Assembly: GCA_002842395.1 (NCBI GenBank)
Contig: PHCV01000001.1
Span: 1-64,000, forward strand
Source of the DNA: Betaproteobacteria bacterium HGW-Betaproteobacteria-11
GTDB taxonomy: Bacteria; Pseudomonadota; Gammaproteobacteria; Burkholderiales; Rhodocyclaceae
Reading direction: 5' to 3'
DNA: 64,000 bases
How positions within the stretch are numbered: the first letter of the stretch is position 1; each line of letters starts with the position of its first letter. This document shows, piece by piece, positions 44,924 to 54,865 of the stretch. The position numbers were made by a program, and so were the translations under genes. A model generated the notes under the pieces. It was not told the DNA's origin, did no database searches, and worked only from the letters and a program-made list of their open reading frames with translations.

Positions 44924-45369
44924 GGTGGAGTTCCCCGGAGTGCCTGGCCGAGCTGGCGGACCAGCGCCGCAGCAAGTGTAGCCGAAGCCGGGGCGGGTGG
45001 AACATGGGCAAGGGAGCCGGTAGCGGCGGGCGCTGCCCAGATCGGCGCCGGAAAGTGACCGTCGCCCCGCCAGCGCGGGATGACATGCCAGTGCAGGTGC
45101 GGTACCTGGTTGCCAAGACTGGCCAGGTTGATCTTGTCTGGCCGCATCACCTCGCGCAGCATGCGTTCGACGGCCAGCACCACGGCCAACAGGTGGGCGC
45201 CGTCGGCGGCGGAAAGATCGCTCATCTCGGCCACGTGCGCCTGCCAGATGACGCGGCAGAAGCTGGGGAAGCGCTCGCCTTCCGCGTCCGTCACCCGCAC
45301 CACGCGGCAGCGCGCATCGCGCCACAACAGCTCGCCGCCGGAATCAAGGCAGAGCGCGCAGCCGGCCAT
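44920..45369 (-). CDS. HIT family nucleotide-binding protein
   Basis: 149 residues with the histidine triad in HLHWHVIPRW (about 95-104) and an N-terminal CALCLDSGGELLW. HIT proteins are nucleotide hydrolases or transferases; the substrate is not predictable. Overlaps the start of the 544-residue gene and lies 24 bp after the dehydrogenase fusion. Confidence 0.88.
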   Translation of the reverse strand: MAGCALCLDSGGELLWRDARCRVVRVTDAEGERFPSFCRVIWQAHVAEMSDLSAADGAHLLAVVLAVERMLREVMRPDKINLASLGNQVPHLHWHVIPRWRGDGHFPAPIWAAPAATGSLAHVPPAPASATLAAALVRQLGQALRGTPP

Positions 45370-45393
45370 GCCTTCAGGCGGCCCCGCGCTGTT

Positions 45394-48300
45394 TCACAGC
45401 AGCACCCGCTCGATGCCGCCGGCATTGGCGGCGCGGACGTAGTCTTCCAGCCAGGTCGGGCCGAGGATCGCCTTGGCCATCTCGACCACGATGTAATCGG
45501 CCGTGGTGCCGGCATCGTCATCGAAGCGCGACAGTCCTTGCAGGCAGGAAGGGCAGGAAGTGAGGATTTTCACCGTATTCACCGGATTCGCCGCCTCGCC
45601 AGCGCCGAGTTTTTGCAGCGCCGCCGCGCCCTTTTCGATTTCTTCCTGCTTGCGAAAGCGCACCTGGGTCGAGATGTCCGGGCGCGTGGCGGCCAGTGTC
45701 CCCGATTCGCCGCAGCAGCGGTCGTTGAGCTCCACCGGCTGGCCCATCAGGGCATTGGCGACCTTGATCCCGGAATGATGTTTCATCGGCGTGTGGCAGG
45801 GCTCGTGGTACATGTACTGCACGCCCCGAATTTCCCCATTGGCGCCGTCGAGCTTGATGCCTTTCTCGTACAGCCATTCGTGGATGTCCACCAGCCGGCA
45901 GCCGGGGAAGATCTTGTCGAATTCATACTTCAGCAGCTGGTCCATGCAGGTGCCGCAGGAGACCACCACGGTCTTGATGTCGAGGTAATTGAGCGTGTTG
46001 GCGACGCGGTGGAAGAGCACGCGGTTGGCGGTGGTGATCGCCTGGCCCTTGTCCTCGAAACCGGCCGAGGTCTGCGGATAGCCGCAGCACAGATAGCCCG
46101 GCGGCAGCACGGTGGTCGCGCCGGCATGCCAGAGCATGGCTTGGGTGGCGAGGCCGACCTGCGAGAACAGCCGCTCCGAGCCGCAACCGGGAAAATAGAA
46201 CACCGCCTCCGAGGTTTCCGCCGCCTGTCCGGGGTTGCGGATCACCGGAATCAGCGTCTCGTCCTCGACATCGAGCAAGCCGCGCGCCGTGCGCGCCGGC
46301 ACGTTGCGCGGCATCGGCTTGTTGATGAAGTGGATCACCTGCGCCTGCAGCGGCGGCTTGCCGAGGGTCGCCGGCGGATGGCGGACGCTGTCCTGGATCA
46401 GGCCGAACGACTTGCCCAGCCGGTGGCCGAGCCGTTGCGCCCGATAGCCGAGCTTGATCATGCCGGCGCGGATCAGGCCGATGGTGGCCGGATCGGTGGC
46501 ATTGAGGAAAGCCATCGCGGCAAAGGTGCCGGGATTGAATTTCCTTTTGCCCTGGGCGCGCAACAGGTTGCGCATGGCGATCGACACGTCGCCGAAATCG
46601 ATGTCCACCGGACAGGGCTTCTCGCACTTGTGGCAGACCGTGCAGTGGTCGGCGATGTCGGCGAATTCGTCGAAATGCTTGAGCGAGACGCCGCGCCGGG
46701 TCTGCTCTTCGTAGAGAAAGGCCTCGATCAGCAGCGACGTGCCGAGGATCTTGTCGCGCGGGCTGTAGAGCAGGTTGGCGCGCGGCACATGGGTTGAGCA
46801 CACCGGCTTGCATTTGCCGCAGCGCAGGCAGTCCTTGATCGAGTCGGAAATCTTGCCGATCTCCGACTGCTCCATGATCAGCGACTCGGTGCCGAGCAGG
46901 GAAAACGACGGCGTGTAAGCATTGGCCAGATTGCCGCCGGGCATCAGCTTGCCGCGATTGAAGCGGCCCTCCGGGTCGATCCGCTGCTTGTACGCGCGGA
47001 AGGGGGCGATCTCGGTCTCGTCGAGAAATTCCAGCTTGGTGATGCCGATCCCATGCTCGCCGGAAATCACTCCGCCCAGGCTCCTGGCCAGGGCCATGAT
47101 GCGTACGACGGCGGCGTTGGCCACCGCGAGCATGTCGTAGTTGTCGGAATTGACCGGGATGTTGGTGTGCACGTTGCCATCGCCGGCGTGCATGTGCAGG
47201 GCGACGAACACCCGCCCGCGCAGCACTTCCTTGTGGCAGGCGGCGATCGCCTCGCGGATCGGACGGCAGGCGGCGCCGTCGAAAATCGTTTCGAGCCCGG
47301 CCTTCAGCTCCCGCTTCCACGACACGCGCAGGCGATAGCTTTGCAGATCGTCGAAATAGCGATCGAGCTCGTCAAGATAGCCCTGCCAGCGCCGGCGCAC
47401 CTCGCCGAGCAGCTCCAGCGCCTGCTCGCGCCGGTCGCCGAGCAGCACCTCGCGGTCCACGTTGTCATCGCCGGTGGCCAGCGGCAGCTCGCCCTCGAGC
47501 AGTTCGCGCAGGGCGTCGCACAGCGCCAGCTTGTTGCGGATGGAGAGCTCGATGTTGATCCGCTCGATGCCATCGCAATAATCGCCCATGCGTGGCAGGG
47601 GAATCACCACGTCCTCGTTGATCTTGAAGGCGTTGGTATGCCGCGAGATGGCCGCGGTGCGCCCGCGGTCGAGCCAGAACTTCTTGCGCGTCTCCTCGCT
47701 CACCGCGATGAAGCCCTCGCCGCCGCGGGCATTGGCCAGCCGCACCACTTCCGAGGCCGCGGCCATCACCGCCGTCTCGTCAGCGCCGACAATGTCGCCG
47801 ATCAGCACCATCTTCGGCCGGCCGCTGGTGCGACCGTGGCTCTTGGCCTTGGTGGCGTAGCCGACGGCCTTGATGTAGCGCTCGTCGAGATGTTCGAGGC
47901 CGGCGAGGAGGACCGGGGAGCGGGCCCCGTCGGCTCCCGCTGCGCCACCGGAACAGGTTTTCAGGTAATCGGTGATCTCGACGATCGACGGCACGGCCTC
48001 GCGCACCTGGCCGAAAAATTCGAGGCAGACGGTGCGGGTGACCGGTGGCATCGTGTGCAGCACCCAGACCGCCGAAGTGATGATGCCGTCGGTGCCTTCC
48101 TTCTGCACGCCGGGGATGCCGGCGAGGAATTTGTCGGTGACATCCTTGCCCAGGCCCACCTTGCGAAAACGGCTGCCGGGAACGCGAATCCATTCTTCGC
48201 CCAGTTTCGTTTTGCCGCTCTCGTCATGGCGGGTGAGGCGGAAGCTCACTTCGTCCTGATCGTGGATCTTGCCGAAGTTGTGGTCGAAGCGCTCGACCTC

Positions 48301-49224
48301 CAGCCACTGACCGTCCGGCGTGACCATCCGCCACGAAGCCAGGTTGTCGAGCGCCGTGCCCCACAGCACGGCCTTCTTGCCGCCGGCATTCATCGCGATG
48401 TTGCCGCCGATGCACGATGCATCGGCCGAAGTCGGGTCGCAGGCGAAGACGAATCCGGCGGTTTCGGCGGCCTCCATCACCCGCCGGGTAACGACGCCGA
48501 CCCCGGTGCGGACGGTGGCGTAGTCGCGCCGGGCGCCGGGCAGGCGGCGCATCTCGACCGCGTCCAGATCGATCAGCTTCTCGGTGTTGATGACGGCGGA
48601 ATGCGCATCGAGCGGCACCGCGCCGCCGGTGTAGCCGGTGCCGCCGCCGCGCGGGATGATGGTCAGTTCAAGCGCGATGCAGTCCCTGACCAGCGCGGCG
48701 ATCTCTTTCTCGGTGTCGGGCTTGAGTACGACGAAGGGATATTCGACGCGCCAGTCGGTGGCATCGGTGACGTGGGTGACGCGCGCGAGGCCATCGAAGC
48801 AGATGTTGTCGCGGCGGGTGTGGCGGGAGATCCGTTTGACGATTTCCTTGCGCCGGCGGCTGGTGTCGTCGAACCAGCGCTCGAACTCGCCGACCGCGAT
48901 GGAGGTTGCCGCGAGCAGCTCGGCGACGCGCGGGTTGCCTTCGCGCCGCCGCTCGATTTCGCCCAGCCGATGCCGCAGCGCTCCGATCAGCGCTTGGCGC
49001 CGCGCCGGATTGGCCAGCAGGTCATCTTCCAGATAAGGATTGCGCCGCACCACCCAGATGTCGCCGAGCACTTCGTAGAGCATTCGCGCCGAACGGCCGG
49101 TGACGCGCTCGGCGCGCAGCCCGGTGAGGGTTTCCCAAGCCTTGGCGCCGAGCAGGCGAATGACGATTTCGCGGTCGGAGAAGGAAGTGTAGTTGTAGGG
49201 AATCTCGCGCAGGCGGGCGTTCAT
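45394..49224 (-). CDS. FAD-linked dehydrogenase / iron-sulfur fusion (DUF3683, D-lactate or glycolate dehydrogenase-like)
   Basis: 1276 residues in a single chain. DUF3683 N-terminal region (about 1-150); FAD-binding domain with [16 protein letters not shown] (about 190-205); FAD-oxidase C domain (about 500-770, ending with [17 protein letters not shown]); two 4Fe-4S motifs, [11 protein letters not shown] (about 800) and [11 protein letters not shown] (about 865); then two cysteine-rich CCG domains ([12 protein letters not shown] ... [17 protein letters not shown] ... CCGESG). This joins the roles of GlcD/GlcE and GlcF. It probably oxidises a 2-hydroxy acid such as D-lactate or glycolate and passes electrons to quinone. 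Substrate is inferred. A dispersed 26-bp motif lies near residue 1205, read [10 protein letters not shown]. Confidence 0.9.
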   Translation of the reverse strand: MNARLREIPYNYTSFSDREIVIRLLGAKAWETLTGLRAERVTGRSARMLYEVLGDIWVVRRNPYLEDDLLANPARRQALIGALRHRLGEIERRREGNPRVAELLAATSIAVGEFERWFDDTSRRRKEIVKRISRHTRRDNICFDGLARVTHVTDATDWRVEYPFVVLKPDTEKEIAALVRDCIALELTIIPRGGGTGYTGGAVPLDAHSAVINTEKLIDLDAVEMRRLPGARRDYATVRTGVGVVTRRVMEAAETAGFVFACDPTSADASCIGGNIAMNAGGKKAVLWGTALDNLASWRMVTPDGQWLEVERFDHNFGKIHDQDEVSFRLTRHDESGKTKLGEEWIRVPGSRFRKVGLGKDVTDKFLAGIPGVQKEGTDGIITSAVWVLHTMPPVTRTVCLEFFGQVREAVPSIVEITDYLKTCSGGAAGADGARSPVLLAGLEHLDERYIKAVGYATKAKSHGRTSGRPKMVLIGDIVGADETAVMAAASEVVRLANARGGEGFIAVSEETRKKFWLDRGRTAAISRHTNAFKINEDVVIPLPRMGDYCDGIERINIELSIRNKLALCDALRELLEGELPLATGDDNVDREVLLGDRREQALELLGEVRRRWQGYLDELDRYFDDLQSYRLRVSWKRELKAGLETIFDGAACRPIREAIAACHKEVLRGRVFVALHMHAGDGNVHTNIPVNSDNYDMLAVANAAVVRIMALARSLGGVISGEHGIGITKLEFLDETEIAPFRAYKQRIDPEGRFNRGKLMPGGNLANAYTPSFSLLGTESLIMEQSEIGKISDSIKDCLRCGKCKPVCSTHVPRANLLYSPRDKILGTSLLIEAFLYEEQTRRGVSLKHFDEFADIADHCTVCHKCEKPCPVDIDFGDVSIAMRNLLRAQGKRKFNPGTFAAMAFLNATDPATIGLIRAGMIKLGYRAQRLGHRLGKSFGLIQDSVRHPPATLGKPPLQAQVIHFINKPMPRNVPARTARGLLDVEDETLIPVIRNPGQAAETSEAVFYFPGCGSERLFSQVGLATQAMLWHAGATTVLPPGYLCCGYPQTSAGFEDKGQAITTANRVLFHRVANTLNYLDIKTVVVSCGTCMDQLLKYEFDKIFPGCRLVDIHEWLYEKGIKLDGANGEIRGVQYMYHEPCHTPMKHHSGIKVANALMGQPVELNDRCCGESGTLAATRPDISTQVRFRKQEEIEKGAAALQKLGAGEAANPVNTVKILTSCPSCLQGLSRFDDDAGTTADYIVVEMAKAILGPTWLEDYVRAANAGGIERVLL
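45589..45615 (-). repeat. Dispersed 26-bp motif, copy 12 (inside dehydrogenase fusion)
   Basis: On the - strand GCAAAAACTCGGCGCTGGCG then AGGCGGCG, read QKLGAGEAA. Confidence 0.75.
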
Positions 49225-49360
49225 GGCGGCGGTACGGCAAAGTGATCAAGGCCGCATTTTAGGCTATCGCGGAAAGCCCTGGCGAATGGCATGGCCCCAT
49301 CGCCGGCAGGGAGAAGAATGCCGCCGGATGACAATTTCGCCAATAAGGTGTGATCTGCTA

Positions 49361-49921
49361 GGGTCTGCTCTCAATTGCTGCAACTTGATAATGCCAAATC
49401 CAAGTGATGCCGGATAAATCGTTGACAGTCAATGACATAGCGAGGGGCTGTTCACAGAGGATGAAATATGGTCATATCCTGACTTTTCAGGTGGAGTCGG
49501 GATGGACCGGGCAATGTTACGAGATGACCAGTGGGAGCGTATTGAACGGTTCCTGCCCGGCAAGGCCAGCGATCGGGGTGTCACGGCCAAGGATAATCGG
49601 CGATATCGATCAGGCGGCCTTGATCAAGGATAAACCAGCGAACTTCATCGTTGCCGACAAGGGCTACGACGCCGACGCCTTCGTCGAGATGATTGCGGCG
49701 CAGGAGGACCAGGCCGTGATTCCGCCTCGCTCCAATCGACTCCATCCGCGTTCCTTCGATCGGCACATCTATCAAGATCGCAATTTGATCGAACGCTTCT
49801 TCGCACGGATCAAATAGTTCAGACGCATCGCCACGCGCTACGACAAACTCGCCAAGTCCTTCCTCTCGTTCGTTCACCTCGCCTGCGCTTTCGTTTGGTT
49901 GGCGTAATCGAGAACAGACCC
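49361..49921 (+). mobile_element. IS5-family (IS427-like) insertion sequence remnant
   Basis: Terminal inverted repeats GGGTCTGCTCTCAATT (left) and the complement of AATCGAGAACAGACCC (right), differing at two positions, flanked on both sides by TA, the usual IS427-group target duplication. At 561 bp it is well short of a full element (about 800-900 bp) because of an internal deletion. It sits between the dehydrogenase fusion promoter region and phnP; the right end forms part of the phnP stop codon. The 136 bp between 49225 and 49360 hold no gene. Confidence 0.82.
49502..49907 (+). pseudogene. Broken IS5-family transposase
   Basis: Starts MDRAMLRDDQWERIERFLPG and runs to KDNRRY near 49600; there an internal deletion removes the middle of the protein and shifts the frame. 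The C-terminal part (NFIVADKGYDADAFVEMI, RNLIERFFARIK) follows in another frame, and a TAG at 49815-49817 replaces the expected Gln of IKQFRRIATRYDKLA. The sequence after the stop is still recognisable up to FVWLA. Clearly inactive: the first DDE aspartates are missing. Confidence 0.85.
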
Positions 49922-50688
49922 TAGGCTTCTTGCGTACCAACATCGATGACCACGTTGTCACGGGCGACGTGGATATCTAGCGCAAGTGGTGGGCTGGTGT
50001 CCAGCAGCCACGCATCAAGGGTATGGCTGATATGGGTCAGCCATGCACGCCGGGGTTTGACACGATCGATAAGCCCTAGCGCCAGTATCCAGTCGTTATG
50101 GTTTTTCGGCTCGGTTTGCGGAGGATGGCTACAGTCGATCGCCAATCCGTGAGGCCCCCACTCCATTAGGAACTCCTCGGTACGAGGCGGCAGACCCACC
50201 GTATCCGTCATGTAGGCAAAGCGGGCACCGTGACAGTCTTCGATCGCATACCCGAAAGTTACCTTGGAATGGATCAAGGGCAACGGAATAATTCGAATAT
50301 CGCCGAGTTTCATGGACTCGAATTTGGCTAGCCGATGAAACTCAAGCAGGCCGTGGTTCTTGTAAAGATCGGCGCAACCTTCGGAGTCTGGCGGTCCGAA
50401 GACAGGGATGCTTGCGCCGACCCCCCACCGTAGATGAAACAGGCCCTGCACGTGATCGGGATGAAAGTGGGTCAGGACAATCGCCGTGAGACTGCCCGGC
50501 GGAAATCGCTCGGTGAGATCAGTCAATCCAGCGTCGATCAGGATGCGTGTTGTGCCGGATTCAATCAGCGCACAGCAAGGACGGCGGCGGTAATCCGCCA
50601 CCGCTCGCGCGCTCTTGCAAGCCGTACAGTCACAGCCATGGCACGGCACGCCGCCCGCATCGCCCGTGCCGAGAAACGTGATGCGCAT
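49921..50688 (-). CDS. phnP: Phosphoribosyl 1,2-cyclic phosphate phosphodiesterase PhnP
   Basis: Metallo-beta-lactamase-fold enzyme that opens the cyclic phosphate made by C-P lyase. N-terminal structural cysteines CHGCDCTACKSA; metal ligands HFHPDHVQG (about 75); AIDCSHPP and THISHTLDA near the end. Start ATG 50688, one base after the phnN stop. 255 residues, the normal length, although its TAG stop is formed across the insertion-sequence junction. Confidence 0.93.
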   Translation of the reverse strand: MRITFLGTGDAGGVPCHGCDCTACKSARAVADYRRRPCCALIESGTTRILIDAGLTDLTERFPPGSLTAIVLTHFHPDHVQGLFHLRWGVGASIPVFGPPDSEGCADLYKNHGLLEFHRLAKFESMKLGDIRIIPLPLIHSKVTFGYAIEDCHGARFAYMTDTVGLPPRTEEFLMEWGPHGLAIDCSHPPQTEPKNHNDWILALGLIDRVKPRRAWLTHISHTLDAWLLDTSPPLALDIHVARDNVVIDVGTQEA

Positions 50689-50689
50689 T

Positions 50690-51262
50690 TCAGGCAGACG
50701 CTCGCTCTGCCGTCTTGGCAACAGACAACAATTGCACCAAACGTTCGCCGGCGATGCACAGCTTGGCATCGTTCTCGATGATCTCGAGAAAGCCCTCCGG
50801 TCGCATGAACTGCCTTGCACGCGCGATTCGTTGAGAGATCTGGTCTTCCGTTTCTCGGCCACGAGCGCGCAGTCTTGCAGCAAGGACTTCGGGCGAGACG
50901 GTGACCAAGACGGCCATCAACCCGGGGTAGCGGTGCCGGGCCTCCGATAGGTACTCGCGGGAGCCATTCATGACCACGTTGCAGCCTTTGGCCAGCCAGA
51001 GGTTGATTTCCCGGCCAATGCCGTAGCGCAATCCGTGGCTCCCCCAGTGCATGGCGAAGAGGCCGGCAGCGAGACGGGCGTCGAATTCGGCCTCGGTGAG
51101 GGCGACGTGATTTTCCCCGTGAAGTTCCACGGGCCGCGTGATGTAGCGGTGGGCGAAGACCACGCCAGGGTCGCTCGCAAGATGCTCCCGCCCGTAGCGC
51201 AGCAGGCTGTCCTTGCCGCTGCCGGAAGGCCCGATCACATAGAAAAGTTTTCCCTCAGCCAT
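50690..51262 (-). CDS. phnN: Ribose 1,5-bisphosphate phosphokinase PhnN
   Basis: Turns ribose 1,5-bisphosphate into PRPP, the last step of the C-P lyase route. P-loop GPSGSGKDSLLRYG (about 10-23); guanylate kinase-like fold; HRYITRPVE. 190 residues. Start ATG 51262 overlaps the phnM end. Confidence 0.93.
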   Translation of the reverse strand: MAEGKLFYVIGPSGSGKDSLLRYGREHLASDPGVVFAHRYITRPVELHGENHVALTEAEFDARLAAGLFAMHWGSHGLRYGIGREINLWLAKGCNVVMNGSREYLSEARHRYPGLMAVLVTVSPEVLAARLRARGRETEDQISQRIARARQFMRPEGFLEIIENDAKLCIAGERLVQLLSVAKTAERASA

Positions 51263-52409
51263 GGTCGAACCGCGCCTCGAATACCGGTTTGCCCGCCGAA
51301 AAGACGCTGCTCGCCTGCGCCATTCCGTTGATGTGCGCGACGGCGACCAAGTCGGCGCGCTTGCCGACGGCAATCTGGCCGCGATCCGTCAGCCCTGCTG
51401 CTTTGGCGGGGTTGGTACTGACCAAGCGTACCGCGTCTGCCAGCGTGATCCTCGCCAACTCGGGCAGTCGAAAGACCGCCACGATCAGCGTCGCGGGGTG
51501 ATAGTCAGCACAGAGGCAGTCGGCCACGCCAGCTTTCACCGCGTCCAGCGCCCGCATGGCGCCGGACTGGCTCTTGCCGCGCAGGATGTTGGGTGCCCCG
51601 AAGACGGTGCTCATACCCTTGCCGCGGGCGGCCTGCGCGGCAGCCAGATTGATCGGGAATTCCGAGATGCCCACGCCCAGTCCGTGGAGCGTTTCCACCT
51701 TCTCCGGCGTATCGTCGTCGTGACTGGCGACATGGATATTCTTGTCCTTGGCGGCGGCGATCAGGCGTCGAATGCGCTCCATGGCCCCTTCAGCTTGGGC
51801 GAGCTTGTTCTCGACCAGCGTGTCCAGTTCGGATTCAGACTTCTTGTAGGTGCGCGCTAGATAGTCGCGGAAGGCGGCGATATCCTTGAATTGCCCCTGC
51901 CCCGGCGAATGGTCCATCACCGAGAGCAGGTGCATCTCGTCGGCAGCCATCAGATCGAGCAGAATGTCGGGCGCTGTCGGATCGGTGACCTCGTAACGGC
52001 AATGCACCCGGTTATCGACCAAGCCGTGCGGATTCCAGGCATGGACCGCTCGTGCGACCGATGCGGCGAAGGTGTTGTTGCGCATGCCGAGTTCCTCGTT
52101 GGCGAACGACAAGGCATGAAAGACGGTGGTGACACCCGCGGCGGCATTGCGCTTGTCGGCCTGGGCGCAAGCGAAATCGAGCGGGAAATGCACGTTGGGG
52201 CGTGGCTCGACTTCCTTTTCCAGGGCGTCGCAATGCAGGTCGATCATGCCCGGCATCAGTGTCTTGCCCTTGAGGTCGATGGTCGTCGCGCCGTTGGTAG
52301 AAGTTGGATTGATTGCAGCGATGACACCGTCCTCGATCAGCACGGCGCCATCGTCGATGACGGTATCGGGCAGCACCACGCGGGCGCCGGTCAGGTAAAG
52401 CTTGTTCAT
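51255..52409 (-). CDS. phnM: RPnTP diphosphatase PhnM
   Basis: Amidohydrolase-fold enzyme that removes pyrophosphate from 5-triphosphoribosyl phosphonate. MPGMIDLHCDALEKEVEPRP (metal site) near residue 53, HVASHDDDTPEKVE and FPINLAAAQAARGKGM are family blocks. 384 residues. ATGA overlap with phnL. Confidence 0.94.
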   Translation of the reverse strand: MNKLYLTGARVVLPDTVIDDGAVLIEDGVIAAINPTSTNGATTIDLKGKTLMPGMIDLHCDALEKEVEPRPNVHFPLDFACAQADKRNAAAGVTTVFHALSFANEELGMRNNTFAASVARAVHAWNPHGLVDNRVHCRYEVTDPTAPDILLDLMAADEMHLLSVMDHSPGQGQFKDIAAFRDYLARTYKKSESELDTLVENKLAQAEGAMERIRRLIAAAKDKNIHVASHDDDTPEKVETLHGLGVGISEFPINLAAAQAARGKGMSTVFGAPNILRGKSQSGAMRALDAVKAGVADCLCADYHPATLIVAVFRLPELARITLADAVRLVSTNPAKAAGLTDRGQIAVGKRADLVAVAHINGMAQASSVFSAGKPVFEARFDHG

Positions 52410-53128
52410 GCGATTTCCTTGAGGAGTTCTTCGACGGCGGGCGGCGGTGCCAGTTCAACGACTTGGTCGGCCAGCCGGCGGGTGGTTTCGGGATGGTGGA
52501 AGATGGCGAGCATGGCCGTGCCTTCAGCCTTCAGTCCTTCTATCAGCCCAATCACGTTTTCGGCGGTTTTCGGGTCGAGGCTGGCGGTCGGCTCGTCGAG
52601 CAGCAGCAGCCGCGGCTTGGCGATAAAGCCCCGGGCGAGATTGACGCGCTGGCGCTCACCGCCGGAGAAGGTCGCCGGCGAGACGCTCCACAGGCGCTGC
52701 GGCAGGTTCATGGCCAAGAGCAGGCCGGCAGCGCGCTGTCGCGCCTCCGGGCGCTCGACGCCGAGGGTCAACAGCGGTTGCGCGACCACGTCAAGCGTCG
52801 CCTGGCGCGGCAGGCAGTGCAGAAACTGGGTGACGAAGCCGATCTCGCGGCGGCGCAGCTCAAGGATCTGATGCTCGCCGGCCAGCGCCAGATCGACTTC
52901 ATGCCCGAGCGCATCGCGATACAGAATGCGCCCGGCGCTCGGCAGATAGGTCCGGTAGATGCCCTTCAGCACCGAGGACTTGCCGGCGCCAGTGGGGCCG
53001 ATCAGGGCGGTGAGGTGGCCGGCATGCACGGTGAAGTTCACATTGTGCGAGGACGGGATCAGCTTGTTCTGCTCGTGGAGCTGAAAATGCTTGCCGTAGC
53101 CCTCGACCTGGAGAATGGGTGGAGTCAT
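52406..53128 (-). CDS. phnL: C-P lyase ATP-binding protein PhnL
   Basis: ABC-type ATPase needed with PhnGHI to form the ribosyl triphosphate phosphonate. Walker A GPTGAGKSSVLKG, signature FSGGERQRVNLARG, Walker B LLLLDEPTASLD. 240 residues. No transporter partner, as usual for PhnL. Confidence 0.93.
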   Translation of the reverse strand: MTPPILQVEGYGKHFQLHEQNKLIPSSHNVNFTVHAGHLTALIGPTGAGKSSVLKGIYRTYLPSAGRILYRDALGHEVDLALAGEHQILELRRREIGFVTQFLHCLPRQATLDVVAQPLLTLGVERPEARQRAAGLLLAMNLPQRLWSVSPATFSGGERQRVNLARGFIAKPRLLLLDEPTASLDPKTAENVIGLIEGLKAEGTAMLAIFHHPETTRRLADQVVELAPPPAVEELLKEIA

Positions 53129-53138
53129 GCCGCGTCCC

Positions 53139-53969
53139 TCACAGGGCGGAAGCCACCAGCCGCTGGGTATAGGCGTGCTGGGGGTCTTCCAGGATTTGAT
53201 CGGTCAGCCCCGCCTCGATGACGCGGCCGTATTTCATGACGATGGCCCGCCCGGCCAGCAGCCGGATCACGCCCAGGTCGTGGGTGACGACGATCATGGC
53301 GGTCTTCAACTCCTGCTGGATTTCGAGGATCAGGTCGAGAATGCGCGCTTGTACCGACAGGTCGAGACCTGTGGTCACCTCATCGAGAAACAGCAGGGGT
53401 GGCTGGGTGGCCAGCGCCTTGGCGATCTGCACCCGTTGCTGCATGCCGCCGGAGAAATTCTTCGGCAAGTCGTCGACGCGGGACAGCAATACTTCGGTGC
53501 GCGCCAGCAAGGCCTTGGCTCGTTCGCGAATCGCGCCGTAGTCCATCAGGTCGCTCATCAGCAACCGTTCTGCGATGTTGCCGCCGGCGCTGATGTTGAA
53601 ATTCAGGCCCAGGTGCGGGTTCTGATAAACCATGCCAAAACGGTGGTTGCGCAGCCAGCGTTGCTGGGCGGCGTTCAAGGCGAACAGCTCGTATTGCTTG
53701 TCGCGGTCGTAGAAGATCGCCGCGCCGCTTGAGGGCGGCTGATCGAAATAGAGGGCCTTCACCACCGTCGATTTGCCGCTGCCCGATTCGCCCATGACGC
53801 CGAGAATCTCGCCCTCGAAGAGATCGAAGGACACGTCATGGATGGCGACCACGCTGCCGCAGTGCGGGCAGAGATTGGTGTCCGCATCGGGGCCGGTGGA
53901 TTCGATGCACTGCGGACAGCCGGGGCCATAGATTTTGCCGAGGTTGCGCACCTCGAGAATTTTGTTCAT
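53139..53969 (-). CDS. phnK: C-P lyase ATP-binding protein PhnK with zinc-ribbon-like insert
   Basis: ABC-type ATPase that docks on the PhnGHIJ core. Walker A MGESGSGKSTVVKAL, signature FSGGMQQRVQIAKAL, Walker B LLFLDEVTTGLD. Between the first strand and Walker A is an insert of about 28 residues carrying two Cys pairs, CPQC and CPHC, absent from E. coli PhnK as I recall it. 276 residues. Start ATG 53969 overlaps phnJ by ATGA. Confidence 0.92.
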   Translation of the reverse strand: MNKILEVRNLGKIYGPGCPQCIESTGPDADTNLCPHCGSVVAIHDVSFDLFEGEILGVMGESGSGKSTVVKALYFDQPPSSGAAIFYDRDKQYELFALNAAQQRWLRNHRFGMVYQNPHLGLNFNISAGGNIAERLLMSDLMDYGAIRERAKALLARTEVLLSRVDDLPKNFSGGMQQRVQIAKALATQPPLLFLDEVTTGLDLSVQARILDLILEIQQELKTAMIVVTHDLGVIRLLAGRAIVMKYGRVIEAGLTDQILEDPQHAYTQRLVASAL

Positions 53970-54865
53970 GCCGGTTCTCCCTGAAGCCGTTTGGCAGGGA
54001 GCAACTGCGCGTCGCACCAATCGCTGTCCGAGCACTGCCAGGTCTTGCCGCCCGAATCCGCCACGAACTCGTCGAGGAACGCATCCGTGCAGCCGCAGCG
54101 AGCGCAGGCGCGGCGCCGCCCCTTTTCGTCACGGAAGTCCTCGACCTGGAACGGCACGTCGCTGAAGGCCAGCGGTTCCGCCTTCGTGTGCGGCGGCACC
54201 GCATAGATCTTCTTTTCGCGGCCGGCGCCGAACAGAATCACGGCCGCCGAATCGTTGAGCTTGGGTACGTCCCAACGGGGTATCGGCGAAGGATCAATGA
54301 CGTAATGGCCGTTGATGCGCGTCGGATAGCGGTGCGAAATGGTAATTTCGTCGAACTTGACGATGTCCTCGTACAGCTTGACCAGCAGGCGCGAATAGTC
54401 GGCCTCGCTGTGCATGGTCTTGCGTTTGTCCTCCGAGGGTTCGACCACCACCAGCGGATCGGGATAGGGCACTTGCAGCACGATGATCTGCATCGACGTG
54501 AGCGGCTGTTCCGGGATGCGGTGGCGCGACTGGATCAGGGTGCATTCCGCCGTCTTTGTCGTCGTGGAGATGCCGGGGCAGGTCATCTCGATGAACTGGC
54601 GCAGGTTGACCGCGTTGACCGAATCGTCCGAGCCCTGGTCGATCACCTTGGCCACCTCGTCGGGGCCGATCAGCGACAGGGTCAGTTGTAGACCGCCGGT
54701 GCCGAAGCCGCGGCCCATGGGCATCTCGCGCGAGGCGTAGGGAACCTGATAGCCGGGTATGGCGATGGCCTTGAGAATGGCGCGGCGCACTTCCTTCTTG
54801 GCGTATTCGTCGAGGAAGCCGAAGTTATAGGCGTTGCCGCTTTGGACATGGGACATGGCGTTCAT
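53966..54865 (-). CDS. phnJ: Carbon-phosphorus lyase PhnJ
   Basis: The radical SAM enzyme that breaks the C-P bond. The cluster motif is in the C-terminal part: CARCGC, about 20 residues, then CSDSDWC, matching the CX2C...CX5C pattern of PhnJ. GYQVPYASREMPMGRGFGTG is the conserved N-terminal block. 299 residues. Coupled to phnI by overlap. Confidence 0.96.
   Translation of the reverse strand: MNAMSHVQSGNAYNFGFLDEYAKKEVRRAILKAIAIPGYQVPYASREMPMGRGFGTGGLQLTLSLIGPDEVAKVIDQGSDDSVNAVNLRQFIEMTCPGISTTTKTAECTLIQSRHRIPEQPLTSMQIIVLQVPYPDPLVVVEPSEDKRKTMHSEADYSRLLVKLYEDIVKFDEITISHRYPTRINGHYVIDPSPIPRWDVPKLNDSAAVILFGAGREKKIYAVPPHTKAEPLAFSDVPFQVEDFRDEKGRRRACARCGCTDAFLDEFVADSGGKTWQCSDSDWCDAQLLPAKRLQGEPA

Noticed and set aside
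47771-47797. Partial match to the 26-bp motif in the dehydrogenase gene (GTCTCGTCAGCGCCGACAAT)
   Set aside because: No T-tract and two core differences; explained by coding sequence (IVGADET).
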